Below are positions 45,575-55,231 of a stretch of 64,000 bases of DNA, piece after piece. This DNA is from Vibrio salilacus (GTDB lineage Bacteria > Pseudomonadota > Gammaproteobacteria > Enterobacterales > Vibrionaceae), in assembly GCF_002811245.1 (NCBI RefSeq), contig NZ_NIVQ01000008.1:1-64000 (forward strand). The letters are read 5' to 3'. Made by a program: the position numbers and the translations under genes. The notes under the pieces were generated by a model that made no database searches, had not been told where the DNA came from, and was given only the letters and a program-made list of their open reading frames with translations. Position 1 is the stretch's first letter, and every line of letters begins with the position of its first letter.

Positions 45575-47194
45575 CTATACCTTAAAATACTTAAGCTGAG
45601 CGGTGAGATACTCTGCAGTATTGGCCATCATTTGGCTGTCTTCGGCAAGAGACTGCGACGCTTGAAGCACTTCGTTCGCAGCGAGGTGTATTCCCGTTAC
45701 ATTTTGATTCATTTCACTTGCTACTGCGCTTTGTTGCTCAGATGCGGCAGCGATCTGAGCCACCATATCGTTGGCATTGTGCATCTCATTAACAATCACA
45801 TCTAGCTGTTTGCGAGTATTGTCAGAGGCCTGAACACTTCGCTCTACACTTTCGTTGCTGGTTTGCATTGCGGTAAAGGTTTTGCCTGCTTGTTGGGTTA
45901 GCTTTTCAATTGTCTGCTGAACTTCATTGGTCGAGTTCTGTGTGCGGCTTGCTAGGTTACGTACCTCGTCGGCGACGACCGCAAATCCACGCCCTTGCTC
46001 TCCGGCTCGAGCGGCTTCTATCGCGGCATTGAGAGCCAGTAGATTGGTCTGTTCGGATACCTCACGGATAACGCTAACCACATTACTTATTTCATTGACG
46101 CCTGATTGCAAATCACGCACAAGCTCGTTAGCCATCGAGATATTGTCAGAAACATGCGAGATAGATTGAGACGTTAGTTTCATTGTTTCTTCGTTGCGAT
46201 TGGCATGGTCAACGACGGTGTTGGTGCTGGTGGCGGTATTTTCAGCATTCGTTGCGACATCTGCAATGGTTGCACTCATTTCAGTCATCGCGGTCGACAA
46301 CAGTTCAAGCTGAGCGTGCTGAGAATTAACACTGGTTGCCGCTTCTTCACTGGCTTGTGCGATCTGGTTAGCCATCGTACTAGACTGTGTTGCCGAATCA
46401 TTGGCTGTGCGAAGGGTTGATTGCAGTTTATCTAGCATTTTGTCAATTTGAACGCTCATATCGCCGAGTTCGTCTTTACGTGACATATTCATTCGAACGC
46501 GTAAATCGCCATCGGCAATTTTGTGGGTGTTTTCAATCAACCTGTGTAATGGCGTAAGAATATTATTAGAAATCGCATAGCCCATGGCAAAAAGCAGTGC
46601 TGATAGTAATAGAGCCACTACGGCTTCTTTAATAGCCATCACATAAAAGGCTTCTTGAATATCGGCGACCAAAATACCCGTGCCCACAATCCAGTGCCAT
46701 TCTGGAAAAAGTTGTACGTACGATATCTTATCTTTTAATGCACCCTGTGGGCTTTTCCATTGGTAGTCGAGAAACCCCTTTTGCATTGATGTGTTAGAGA
46801 TGGCAACCATCTCGCGCCAATGGTATTTCCCCGCGCCGTCTTTGAAGTCTTGCGCGTTTTTGCCATTGAGTTCTGGCTTAATAGGGTGAAGTATAATTTC
46901 GGTTTGTTGGTTTAGAATCCAGAAATAGTTGTTACTGTCGTATCTTAACGACTGAATTGCTGCAAGCGCCTGCTGCTTGGCGGTATCATCGCCTAGTTCT
47001 TGGCGTTGGTCGTAATAATGCTGAGCCAAACTAATGACCGCCTCAACTTGGGCACTGAGTTTGTCTTCGCGTTCTTGCAGCGAAGAGTTACGTTGTTGAA
47101 CAAGGTTATAAGCACACGCCATTGCGATCAGTACAACGGAAAACACCACAATTGTCGTTAGCTTAGACTTAATAGAAAGATCACTTAATTTCAT
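45575..47194 (-). CDS. Methyl-accepting chemotaxis protein with single Cache domain
   Basis: 539 residues. A membrane helix (about 12-30), a periplasmic sCache_2-type domain (about 35-185) with [34 protein letters not shown] and [18 protein letters not shown], a second helix (about 187-208), HAMP, and the signalling domain with [20 protein letters not shown] and [18 protein letters not shown]. sCache_2 domains commonly bind short carboxylates such as pyruvate or propionate, which is a family-level inference. It converges on bsrV and is a single gene. Confidence 0.92.
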   Translation of the reverse strand: MKLSDLSIKSKLTTIVVFSVVLIAMACAYNLVQQRNSSLQEREDKLSAQVEAVISLAQHYYDQRQELGDDTAKQQALAAIQSLRYDSNNYFWILNQQTEIILHPIKPELNGKNAQDFKDGAGKYHWREMVAISNTSMQKGFLDYQWKSPQGALKDKISYVQLFPEWHWIVGTGILVADIQEAFYVMAIKEAVVALLLSALLFAMGYAISNNILTPLHRLIENTHKIADGDLRVRMNMSRKDELGDMSVQIDKMLDKLQSTLRTANDSATQSSTMANQIAQASEEAATSVNSQHAQLELLSTAMTEMSATIADVATNAENTATSTNTVVDHANRNEETMKLTSQSISHVSDNISMANELVRDLQSGVNEISNVVSVIREVSEQTNLLALNAAIEAARAGEQGRGFAVVADEVRNLASRTQNSTNEVQQTIEKLTQQAGKTFTAMQTSNESVERSVQASDNTRKQLDVIVNEMHNANDMVAQIAAASEQQSAVASEMNQNVTGIHLAANEVLQASQSLAEDSQMMANTAEYLTAQLKYFKV

Positions 47195-47364
47195 ATCTAA
47201 CTCATTCTAATTATTTATCATTTGAAAAGCGGTTCTGACTGTACCAAATTTGGTTTTTTCTCTAATGATAGGTGTCAAAAATTACTCATATACATATTGT
47301 TGCAAAATAATAAGGTGAGTTGAATCAAACTGAAAACGGGTGTGGTGTTTTTAGGGTGTCACGC

Positions 47365-48258
47365 TCACTCACTTGGGCCGATGCAATTAAGCAGGTTATT
47401 GATCACCGACATATTAAAATGTCGTTTGGCAGTAATAGCATAAAAACATTCGGTGACATTATCGAGCGTCAGGTAATTTTTTAGTAAGCCTGATTCAATT
47501 TCATCTTGGACTACGACCTCTGGAACCACAGCAAAACCTTCAACATCGCGTGCAAGTAAACGCAGCATGGCCATATCATCAACCTCAGCATAGGGGACTA
47601 AGTCAATGCCGTGTTGCTCGCAATACATATCAAATTGCAGGCGAATTTCATTACTTGGGCCCGGCACAATAACATGGACTTTATCTAAGTCTTTTGGTAG
47701 CGAGAGTGCATTTAGCGAAGGGTGATTTGGCCCAACTAAACAGACTTTTTGCTGATCGATCAAACGGCATCGCCAAGGTCTTGATGAGTCACTGGCGACG
47801 GGTTGGTTGGATAATACCAAGTCGAGTTTGTGCAATTGTAATTGCTCAAGCAAATCGTCTTGGCTCGATGAATGCAGCACTAAGCGGATAGACTGTTTTC
47901 CTAGTACGGGGCGTAAAAAATTCTCTTGGAAATTACGTGATAGCGTCGCGACAGCGCCAATACGTAACTGCTGAATTCGCTGCATTTCGCCCGCTTCCAG
48001 TATCGACAGTAACTCCCCGCTCAAGTTGAAAATACTATCGGCGTACTCAAGCACTAAGTGGCCAGTATCGGTCAGTTGCAGACTGCGCCCTTGGCGACTA
48101 AATAGCGCCTGGCCTAAGTGATCTTCAAGCTGACGTATTTGTGATGAGAGGGCAGACTGAGAGACATTGAGCCGCTGCGCTGAACGCGTCAAGTGTCCTT
48201 CTTTGGCGACCATCCAAAAGTAACGTAAATGATGAAAATTGAGCGAGCGAATTGGCAT
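47365..48258 (-). CDS. LysR-family regulator (NhaR-like), probable regulator of dabBA
   Basis: 297 residues: winged helix-turn-helix at about 8-66 (HHLRYFWMVAKEGHLTRSAQ and LNVSQSALSSQIRQLEDHLG) and a periplasmic-binding-protein-like effector domain (about 92-295). It is divergent from dabB with 117 bases between the two starts, an A/T-rich region containing several TTA..TAA-type sites suitable for LysR binding. By position it should control the inorganic-carbon uptake genes, as such regulators do beside dab operons elsewhere. Confidence 0.82.
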   Translation of the reverse strand: MPIRSLNFHHLRYFWMVAKEGHLTRSAQRLNVSQSALSSQIRQLEDHLGQALFSRQGRSLQLTDTGHLVLEYADSIFNLSGELLSILEAGEMQRIQQLRIGAVATLSRNFQENFLRPVLGKQSIRLVLHSSSQDDLLEQLQLHKLDLVLSNQPVASDSSRPWRCRLIDQQKVCLVGPNHPSLNALSLPKDLDKVHVIVPGPSNEIRLQFDMYCEQHGIDLVPYAEVDDMAMLRLLARDVEGFAVVPEVVVQDEIESGLLKNYLTLDNVTECFYAITAKRHFNMSVINNLLNCIGPSE

Positions 48259-48375
48259 TGTTCTCTTTTATAGAATGATTTGTTAATAATTATATATTTT
48301 ACATTATATATGAGTACGCACCACAATATCTTCAACAAAAAAGAACCACTTGCCGTTGTCGAGGAGGAACGCAAG

Positions 48376-49914
48376 GTGTCAGATTTTATTACCCCCTGGC
48401 TGTTGCCAATGATTTATATCGGGGCATTTCTTTGCTCGCTGCTGCCAATAAACCGTGTTTGGCCGATGGCAAAAGCGGCGAGTGCACTGGGTCTATTTTC
48501 TATGCTAGGCGTGACATTGAGCGCGATGTATCGTTATTGGCATGTCGGTGTCGTGCAAGATCCTCTAACGGTGATCATGGCGTTGTTGGTGTCCTTACTC
48601 AGTTGGGTGATTGTGCGTTTTTCTGCGCAATACTTAAATGGTGAACAAGGGCAAACGCGCTTTGTACGCGCTACGTTTTTTACCTTAGCTTGCGTCGCGG
48701 TACTCGTAACTAGTCATAATATTGCTTTGATTGCGTTGGCCTGGTCTGCAACCAGTGTCGGCCTGCATTATCTCCTCACGTTCTACCCTCAGCGTAAAGC
48801 AGCACAAATTGTCGCACATAAGAAGTTTATCGTGAGTCGTATCGCCGATTTATGTCTGTTGGTTGGCGTCACTTTGATTTACCAAAGTGTTGGCAGTTTT
48901 CAGCTTGAGGCATTAAGCCAAACGGTATCGCAAGGGCCGTTATCGACACAACTGTCTATTGCTGCCGTGATGTTTGCCATAACGGCGGTGCTAAAAACTG
49001 CGCAGTTGCCACTGCATGGCTGGTTGATTCAGGTGATGGAAGCGCCTACACCGATTTCCGCCTTGTTGCATGCCGGTGTCGTCAATATGGGGGGCTTTGT
49101 CTTAATTCGTATCGCCGACCTCATCGGTTTAGCCCCAGTGGCACAGTGGCTGCTAATCGCGATAGGTAGTGTCACTGCGTTGTTGGCTGGGGTTGTGATG
49201 ATGACACGCATCAGTATTAAAGTGCGTTTGGCGTGGTCTACCTGCGCACAAATGGGTTTTATGTTGATGGAGATAGGCCTTGGCTTGTATGAGCTTGCGC
49301 TGCTGCATTTGGTGGCTCACTCACTGTACAAAGCGTATGCGTTTTTAAGTTCTGGCCAGGTCGTTGAGCACACCGTGATTCAACAAATGCGAGGCAATAA
49401 TAAACATACTCTTATCATCATGATCTTGGCCCCCTTTGTCTCAAGCGGTGTGGTGTTTGGATTGCTATTGATATGGCAGGGGCTATTCGTGGGGTTTGAG
49501 TTACCGCCAGTCGTGTTGGTTATACTGAGCTTTGGTCTCGCACCGCTACTGTGGTCAAACACTTGTGCCTCGTTAGCGATGCTAGGCTTGGTGCGCGTTG
49601 TACTGGTGACTCAGATGTACTTTGCGTGGCACTGGCTCTTTGCTCAAGTAATTCGAACCGAGCCGAGCCATGGGCTATGGGCAGTCAGTTGGGTTATTGG
49701 TGTGTTTATGCTGCTCTACTTAGCGCAAATCGTGATTAGCTTGTTTGTCAATAATCGCCAGATTCAACGTTTTTACACTTGGGCTTATCACGGCTTTTTT
49801 CTCGACGAAACCTTCACTCGTTTTACCTTTAAATATTGGCCGGCGCGCTTTAGTCCACGTCAGGCGCAAACTTGGGTGATTCGCGAAAAATCATCAATGG
49901 GAGAGTATGTATGA
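48376..49914 (+). CDS. dabB: DabB, proton-translocating subunit of inorganic-carbon pump
   Basis: 512-residue NuoL/MrpA-like membrane protein with about 13 hydrophobic helices. It carries the antiporter-family segments TAVLKTAQLPLHGWLIQVME, APTPISALLHAGVVNMGGF and HLVAHSLYKAYAFLSSG, with the Lys and His that conduct protons. GTG 48376 has GAGGAGGAAC nine bases upstream; an in-frame ATG 48310 (22 residues more) lacks one and would eat into the promoter region. Downstream dabA overlaps by four bases (ATGA). With DabA it uses ion flow to accumulate bicarbonate in the cytoplasm. Confidence 0.88.
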   Translation: MSDFITPWLLPMIYIGAFLCSLLPINRVWPMAKAASALGLFSMLGVTLSAMYRYWHVGVVQDPLTVIMALLVSLLSWVIVRFSAQYLNGEQGQTRFVRATFFTLACVAVLVTSHNIALIALAWSATSVGLHYLLTFYPQRKAAQIVAHKKFIVSRIADLCLLVGVTLIYQSVGSFQLEALSQTVSQGPLSTQLSIAAVMFAITAVLKTAQLPLHGWLIQVMEAPTPISALLHAGVVNMGGFVLIRIADLIGLAPVAQWLLIAIGSVTALLAGVVMMTRISIKVRLAWSTCAQMGFMLMEIGLGLYELALLHLVAHSLYKAYAFLSSGQVVEHTVIQQMRGNNKHTLIIMILAPFVSSGVVFGLLLIWQGLFVGFELPPVVLVILSFGLAPLLWSNTCASLAMLGLVRVVLVTQMYFAWHWLFAQVIRTEPSHGLWAVSWVIGVFMLLYLAQIVISLFVNNRQIQRFYTWAYHGFFLDETFTRFTFKYWPARFSPRQAQTWVIREKSSMGEYV

Positions 49915-52343
49915 AGCCGATGCAGCAAAACCTCATCGGAAATATTGAGCATTTAATTGGCGAGGTTTGCCAAACCATCACCCCAAACTGGCCTCTTGAT
50001 CAAATGATAGCGGTCAGTCCGTACTGGCACCGAATTGAACACAATTTTGAGCAGGTATCAAAGCAGCTTGAGCAACATGCGGGCTCGCGTATGAGTATGG
50101 ACGCTGACTATTATCTGAATGGTTGGCAGCAAGGGGAGATCGCTCGCTCAGCCCTTGAGCAAGCCGCTACTGATCTCGAAAGCGGGTACACTGTCGAGCA
50201 GTTGGTTGAGTTGTTGTCTTACCCTACATTGCCTTTAACGCCGCCTCCGCTATTATGCGATGCATTAGATGGCCAACGCGATCTCTCTCATCAACCGGCT
50301 TGGTGCGATACCATCACGCATCAAATCTCGCAGTTTTGCGCCGCTTACTTTGATGAGAATCAGTCTGATTGGCATGCTCAAAGAGAAAAGGGGCTGTTTA
50401 CCACATGGCGTGAAGCAATAGAGCGTGACTACAGTGTGACATTATTAATGAAGTCGCAACTGATCAATCAGCGGGCAAAGCAGTTACCTTATGATGCAGA
50501 ACTCGCGGTTCAATCGGTTGTGACAAAATTGATGCCAGAGGAGTCGGCTCAGCGTGATTATCTGCAAGCTTGCCTGTTAAGAATTAATGGTTGGGCATCG
50601 TGGTGCGCGTATCTTAATTGGCAAGCAAACTTTCAAGGTCAACGCACCAACCACCTGTCGGATCTGTTAGCGATACGATTGTGCTGGGAGTGGCTAATTG
50701 ACGATCAGCAGCGCGGCATCAACACCATATGGCATCAATGGCAGCAGCAATGGCATCAACATTATAAACAACAAGCCAAAACTAATGTATTGCACGTTTG
50801 GCAACGAGCTCATGAGTTAAGTTACCAACATCAGCTATTGTCGATGCTACGTCAGCAGAAACCAGCGCCAGTGGCGAGATCGGCGGTAAAGGTTCAGGCA
50901 GTCTTTTGTATTGATGTCCGCTCGGAGGTGATTCGTCGCCACCTAGAAGATCAGTCATCCTCGATTGAAACTTTGGGTTTTGCCGGATTTTTCGGTTTGC
51001 CGGCCAGTTACACACCACTGGGTACTGAGGTTGAAAGACCTCAGCTACCCGGATTGTTGGCACCGTCGTTGATAGTGACAGACAGCTGTGGTGATGCGAA
51101 AAAAGATGTTCAACTGGAAAAGCGGCGCAAAAGCACATTGAGTAAACAATTGAGTTGGCAGCCTTTTACCAAACAACCCGGTGCGAGCTTCACGTTGGTT
51201 GAGTCGATGGGGCTCGGCTACTTGGCGAAGTTAGTCAAACGTACTTTACCATCGCAGTTAAAGCCAATCAGCGTTGAACAATTGGCGATGCCAAAGCAAA
51301 GTGGCGTAAAACCTAGGGTAGGCAGAGAGGTTTCGTTGCAGCAAAAAGCGCAATTAGCCGCGGATATATTGATTGGGATGGGGCTCGGCGAGAGGCAAGC
51401 TCGCTTGGTGCTGTTAGTCGGTCATGGATCGCAAACCGATAATAACCCTCAAAAAGCCGGTTTAGATTGCGGGGCGTGTTGCGGACAAAGTGGTGAGGTC
51501 AATGCGCGAGTGGTGGCGGGTTTACTTAATGAGCCTGAAGTGCGAGAAAAATTGCATGATTATGGTGTGACGCTCAATCCAGAGACGCTGTTTATTGCAG
51601 GTTTGCACAACACAACCACAGAAGCACTTGAGTTGTACGATGTTTCTACGGTTGCCAAATCGCATCAAGATGATGTTACTCATGTTCTCAAACAAATGCG
51701 TAGCGCTAGTTGCCAAGCGCGGCGTGAGCGTTCAGCAGCGATTGATCTCGATGAGGCCAAGTTAAGCGATAATCAACTAGAGCGAGTATTTAAGCGGCGA
51801 GCCAATGATTGGTCGCAAACTCGCCCAGAATGGGGCCTTGTTAACAATGCGGCGTTCATTATTGCGCCACGTCAGCGAAGCAAGCATACCGACTTACAAG
51901 GGCGTGTGTTCATGCACGAGTATCATCCAGAGCAAGATAACCAAGGCAGCTTGCTCGAGAAAATAATGACTGCTCCTATGTTAGTGACTCATTGGATCAA
52001 CATGCAGTACTTTGCCTCAACGGTAGACAATTTTAGATATGGTAGTGGCAACAAGACGCTGCACAATGTTGTTGGTGGTAGAATCGGTTTATTCGAGGGT
52101 AATGGCGGTGATTTGCGTGGTGGTCTGGCTATGCAGTCGATTCATGATGGTAACCAGTGGCGTCATCAACCACTGAGATTAACGGTCGTGATTGATGCGC
52201 CACAGGCGCGCATTGAGTCGATTATTGCTCAACATGCAGTGGTCAAAAACCTTATCGACAATCAGTGGCTTTATTTAGTCCGCTTTACGGATGATGGTTT
52301 TGAACGTTATCAGCATCGTCAATGGACGACCTGGCGAGAGTAA
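49911..52343 (+). CDS. dabA: DabA (DUF2309/UPF0753), carbonic-anhydrase-like subunit of inorganic-carbon pump
   Basis: 810 residues from ATG 49911, overlapping the dabB stop. The zinc site is intact: Cys333 and Asp335 in VFCIDVRSE, His505 in LVGHGSQTDNN and Cys520 in GLDCGACCGQ. The spacing between the last two is 15, as in Halothiobacillus DabA2 (His524, Cys539). DabA is thought to hydrate CO2 one-way to bicarbonate, driven by DabB. In a heterotrophic Vibrio the product would feed anaplerotic carboxylases and biosynthesis. Confidence 0.93.
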   Translation: MKPMQQNLIGNIEHLIGEVCQTITPNWPLDQMIAVSPYWHRIEHNFEQVSKQLEQHAGSRMSMDADYYLNGWQQGEIARSALEQAATDLESGYTVEQLVELLSYPTLPLTPPPLLCDALDGQRDLSHQPAWCDTITHQISQFCAAYFDENQSDWHAQREKGLFTTWREAIERDYSVTLLMKSQLINQRAKQLPYDAELAVQSVVTKLMPEESAQRDYLQACLLRINGWASWCAYLNWQANFQGQRTNHLSDLLAIRLCWEWLIDDQQRGINTIWHQWQQQWHQHYKQQAKTNVLHVWQRAHELSYQHQLLSMLRQQKPAPVARSAVKVQAVFCIDVRSEVIRRHLEDQSSSIETLGFAGFFGLPASYTPLGTEVERPQLPGLLAPSLIVTDSCGDAKKDVQLEKRRKSTLSKQLSWQPFTKQPGASFTLVESMGLGYLAKLVKRTLPSQLKPISVEQLAMPKQSGVKPRVGREVSLQQKAQLAADILIGMGLGERQARLVLLVGHGSQTDNNPQKAGLDCGACCGQSGEVNARVVAGLLNEPEVREKLHDYGVTLNPETLFIAGLHNTTTEALELYDVSTVAKSHQDDVTHVLKQMRSASCQARRERSAAIDLDEAKLSDNQLERVFKRRANDWSQTRPEWGLVNNAAFIIAPRQRSKHTDLQGRVFMHEYHPEQDNQGSLLEKIMTAPMLVTHWINMQYFASTVDNFRYGSGNKTLHNVVGGRIGLFEGNGGDLRGGLAMQSIHDGNQWRHQPLRLTVVIDAPQARIESIIAQHAVVKNLIDNQWLYLVRFTDDGFERYQHRQWTTWRE

Positions 52344-52450
52344 TGCCCTTATGTGACGTTCGCCACCAAGTAGGTCGCGAACGTCGGTACTTTTTGGTCG
52401 CTAAGTCGTTAGAAAAGCGGCGTCTGCACGGTGATAATCGCATACCTAAG

Positions 52451-52849
52451 TCAACCGTCACCAACCACAAGCTCTGTAAATCCAGTGTTCGTATCATACT
52501 GACGGTGAAATTTGAGATTGTCATAATGGTGGATGATCAACTCGGCGGTGGTATCAATAAGCGACCCTTCAAGCAGATGCCCGCCAATGACATCACCATT
52601 TTGTTTGGCAACAGACAGATGAATGTGCTGATGTTCTGCCGTCAGCGTGCCCATAATCGAGACAATTTCAAGCGGTTCGCACAGTTGCAGTGTTTCGGTT
52701 GCTCCTGCTAAGCGAATGTTGAGCTCGGTAAAACAACCGACACAAGAGGCGATACTACCTGCGTGAATGTGATGTTGAGTGACCAACTGTTGAATCGTCT
52801 GTTTAAGGTCGTCACCTTTGGTTAGTCGGGTGGCAATCGCGGTAATCAA
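52451..52849 (-). CDS. DUF296/PPC-domain protein
   Basis: 132 residues spanning one PPC (DUF296) domain: LTKGDDLKQTIQQLVTQHHI then HAGSIASCVGCFTELNIRLA, GTLTAEHQHIHLSVAKQNGD and VIGGHLLEGSLIDTTAELII. The final Gly-Gly-His-Leu segment is conserved and in some homologues binds metal. The start is TTG 52849; a stop codon lies just upstream in frame. Bacterial members are trimeric with unknown role; in plants the domain accompanies AT-hooks. Convergent with dabA. Confidence 0.82.
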   Translation of the reverse strand: MITAIATRLTKGDDLKQTIQQLVTQHHIHAGSIASCVGCFTELNIRLAGATETLQLCEPLEIVSIMGTLTAEHQHIHLSVAKQNGDVIGGHLLEGSLIDTTAELIIHHYDNLKFHRQYDTNTGFTELVVGDG

Positions 52850-52878
52850 AACTTTCTCACATCATTAATGGTAATGGA

Positions 52879-53181
52879 TTAATGGGTTTTATAACTTTTG
52901 CTCGGCGCTTTGTTGGGCTCTGGTGTTTGCTGGGCTTTATCAAGCTGACGCCACATCAGTGCACCATTAGTTTCAAACTCTTTTGCGGCGGCGCACACCA
53001 TGAAGTAATCGCCGGCTTGGATGACGGCCCCTTCAGAGTAGGCTTGATCTTGATAGTAGCAGATGCGTTTGCCTATCTCACTGGCGTTAATCCCGATCAC
53101 AGGCCTTGCTGGTGTGGTAATAATACTCGCCATTGATGGCTGAGCAATAAGACTCAGTAACGCGAAAAATATCGACTTCAT
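52879..53181 (-). CDS. DUF1496-family (YnjH-like) secreted small protein
   Basis: 100 residues with a signal peptide (1-18, ending SMA), then the DUF1496 core GKRICYYQDQAYSEGAVIQA and NGALMWRQL, and a Pro/Lys-rich tail. Two Cys (in RICYYQ and MVCAAA) could form a disulfide. Its function is unknown; E. coli YnjH is the named relative. The ATG overlaps the stop of the upstream PLP enzyme gene (TGATG), so the two are co-translated. Confidence 0.82.
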   Translation of the reverse strand: MKSIFFALLSLIAQPSMASIITTPARPVIGINASEIGKRICYYQDQAYSEGAVIQAGDYFMVCAAAKEFETNGALMWRQLDKAQQTPEPNKAPSKSYKTH

Positions 53182-54080
53182 CAGCTCTCTCCAAAGTTTG
53201 AACCAAACTTCCGCTCGTAGCGAGGCAACATACTTTCGTTGCCAAGCAGCCCACCTTGATGAACGTATATAATGGTTTTGTCTCGATTGTCTTTATACCA
53301 TGATTGTAGACACTGCCACATCATAGGATCGTACAGTAAGTCGAACTCAACGTCAGTCTGCTGTAGAAGCTGTTGCCAGATGCGAAAGTCCTGCTGATAA
53401 AGTTTGCCAAAGTGGTGTTTGTAATCCAACTCAAGAATCTGTGGATAGTCGTTTTCGCCTAGCTGTTTAAATTGGGTCAATAAGTAGTCTTTGCCGCCAA
53501 CGCAGGGGCAGGTGAGTACCTCAATTCCGTGTGGTTGCAGATACTTATGTAAGTATAAAGCGGTAGTCCCCGTACCTGCAGGCAGCGCTACAACAAAGGT
53601 TTGGTTTGATTCAAAGCGCGTCCAAGACAATATCTCGCTGGCTAACTGTTTCACGCCTTCCTCAGCCGCTGTAGACCGACCGCCTTCATCAATAAATAAG
53701 CAGTGATGGTCAGGTTGACGTATTTGTTCAATATAGTCGAGTGGGTGCGATGTGATTTCGATCACCTTAGCGCCAAGTTCTAATGCACCACGATAATTGC
53801 CCAATGGCTTTTCGTTGAGCCATTTAGGAATATGGTTGACATAAAACTCCAGTTGCCAGCCTTTTATCGCAGCCAAAGCCGCAAGAGAATAGAGTGAATT
53901 GGCTTGGGCGCTGCCATAGCTAATTAAGGTGTCAACCTCGGGGTAATCTTGCTGTAAAAACGCCATAAACTTGCGTGCTTTATTACCACAAAAATGGCTA
54001 TGCAGCTGATCATCGCGTTTAACAAAAAATGTCATACCAGCGAATGTGTGCTGGGTCATTGGCGTATTTGACAGCTTCAT
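53181..54080 (-). CDS. PLP-dependent ACC deaminase/D-cysteine desulfhydrase family protein
   Basis: 299 residues of the fold-type II PLP family. The PLP Lys is Lys34 in CGNKARKFMAF, with the cofactor-phosphate loop in VVALPAGTGTTALYLHKYL and the conserved ISYGSAQANSLYSLAALAA. The substrate could be D-cysteine, 1-aminocyclopropane-1-carboxylate or another amino acid; sequence alone does not decide. It is the first gene of a two-gene operon with the DUF1496 gene. Confidence 0.82.
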   Translation of the reverse strand: MKLSNTPMTQHTFAGMTFFVKRDDQLHSHFCGNKARKFMAFLQQDYPEVDTLISYGSAQANSLYSLAALAAIKGWQLEFYVNHIPKWLNEKPLGNYRGALELGAKVIEITSHPLDYIEQIRQPDHHCLFIDEGGRSTAAEEGVKQLASEILSWTRFESNQTFVVALPAGTGTTALYLHKYLQPHGIEVLTCPCVGGKDYLLTQFKQLGENDYPQILELDYKHHFGKLYQQDFRIWQQLLQQTDVEFDLLYDPMMWQCLQSWYKDNRDKTIIYVHQGGLLGNESMLPRYERKFGSNFGES

Positions 54081-54192
54081 ACAATCAATCTAATCGGAAT
54101 TGGGCGCCTATCTTAACCTGCTAAATCGTGCGCGCATCACTTTAGATCAAGTTTTCTTTTGCGAAATGGTGGCAAGGGGTGAATTACGCAGA

Positions 54193-54224
54193 TAAAAAAA
54201 GCCCAGAGCAAATTGGCCCTGGGC
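54193..54224 (-). terminator. Rho-independent terminator, minus strand, no gene upstream
   Basis: On the minus strand: GCCCAG, inner partial stem with loop CCAATTTGC, CTGGGC, followed by seven T. It is 113 bases before the start of the PLP enzyme gene in the same direction, so it terminates a transcript that begins in 54225-54500. Confidence 0.75.
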
Positions 54225-54400
54225 ATATACAAATAAACATAGGAGTTAATAAGAAAAAGCATTGAAAATCAGCAGCTTCAGTCAGAAAGTAAGTTTGACG
54301 GCCTGTAAACTTTACGGGTTGTCTAAACCCCTTGAATGCTCTGCTAACTACACCTATTGAGACCGAGTGTTTGGCAAACAGTTCCAATTAATTTCAAAAA
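54193..54400 (-). ncRNA. Candidate small RNA, minus strand
   Basis: No protein gene accounts for a strong minus-strand terminator at 54193-54224. Just upstream of it on the minus strand is a U/C-rich stretch with AACUCCU, complementary to ribosome-binding sites, the usual seed type of Hfq-dependent sRNAs. A possible promoter lies near 54400-54435 but is not convincing, so the 5' end is a guess. It lies between a PLP-enzyme gene and psrA. Confidence 0.35.
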
Positions 54401-54514
54401 AAATTTATTTTCCGCCAATTCAGCGAGTTAATTGCGTTTGTGGCCTTTCTGGTCGGACCAATGCGTAAAAATGTGATGTTAATAACTTGTTGTCTTTGTG
54501 TTTCGAATGTATAT

Positions 54515-54531
54515 TTCAAACAGTTGTTTAA
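54515..54531. promoter_or_regulatory. PsrA/TetR-type operator upstream of psrA
   Basis: TTCAAACAGTTGTTTAA is an imperfect palindrome of the CAAAC-N4-GTTT kind bound by PsrA. It ends 15 bases before the ATG, so binding would block transcription or early elongation (autorepression). A second palindrome, TGTTTGGCAAACA, lies upstream at about 54369-54381. Confidence 0.5.
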
Positions 54532-54545
54532 TACGAGTGATTGAA

Positions 54546-55172
54546 ATGTCGGCGAGAAATTCAACCAAAGAGAAAATCTTAGATGTTGCAGAGGCCTTGT
54601 TTGCAGAGCACGGCTTTAAAGATACCTCTTTACGCACCATTACCAGCAAAGCGGGCGTGAATTTAGCCTCGGTCAACTATCATTTTGGTGATAAGAAAAC
54701 CTTAGTAAGAGCTGTGTTGAACCGCTATTTAGAGGCGTTTATGCCTCCTGTTCAAGATGCTTTAATTAACTTAAATCTCAACGAAGGCTATCAAATGGCG
54801 GATGTGTTTGAGTCTTTGCGTGGACCACTACGCAATCTCAACGATGTCAGACCAAACGGCACTAGCCGCTTTATGTTACTTATCGGTCGCGGCTACACTG
54901 ATGTACAAGGCCATCTGCGTTGGTTCATTACCACACGCTATGCCGACACCTTGGCCCTGTTTACTCAATCGGTACTAAAGGCCAACCCTGAACTGACGCA
55001 AGAGGCGCTGTTTTGGCGCTTGCACTTTACGCTTGGAACGTGTGTCTTCACCATGGCATCAAGCCAGGCGCTACTTGAAATAGCAGAAAACGATTATGGC
55101 AAAGCGATGGATGCAAAATCTGTTGTTGACCAACTGATTCCATTTTTAGCAGCGGGTGTCGCTGCAAAATAA
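54546..55172 (+). CDS. psrA: PsrA-like TetR-family regulator of fatty-acid degradation
   Basis: 208 residues. The N-terminal domain STKEKILDVAEALFAEHGFK with ITSKAGVNLASVNYHFGDKK is close to Pseudomonas PsrA, which binds long-chain fatty acids or acyl-CoA and releases fadE-type promoters. The remainder is an all-helical ligand domain. ATG 54546 is preferred; the longer frame from 54498 reads through the operator. fadE follows by 59 bases in the same direction with no separate operator visible, so the two probably share a transcript. Confidence 0.82.
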   Translation: MSARNSTKEKILDVAEALFAEHGFKDTSLRTITSKAGVNLASVNYHFGDKKTLVRAVLNRYLEAFMPPVQDALINLNLNEGYQMADVFESLRGPLRNLNDVRPNGTSRFMLLIGRGYTDVQGHLRWFITTRYADTLALFTQSVLKANPELTQEALFWRLHFTLGTCVFTMASSQALLEIAENDYGKAMDAKSVVDQLIPFLAAGVAAK

Positions 55173-55231
55173 CAAACCTCGACCTACAAAAATAACAACA
55201 TTGAACCACCACAGAACAAAAGGATCTGATC

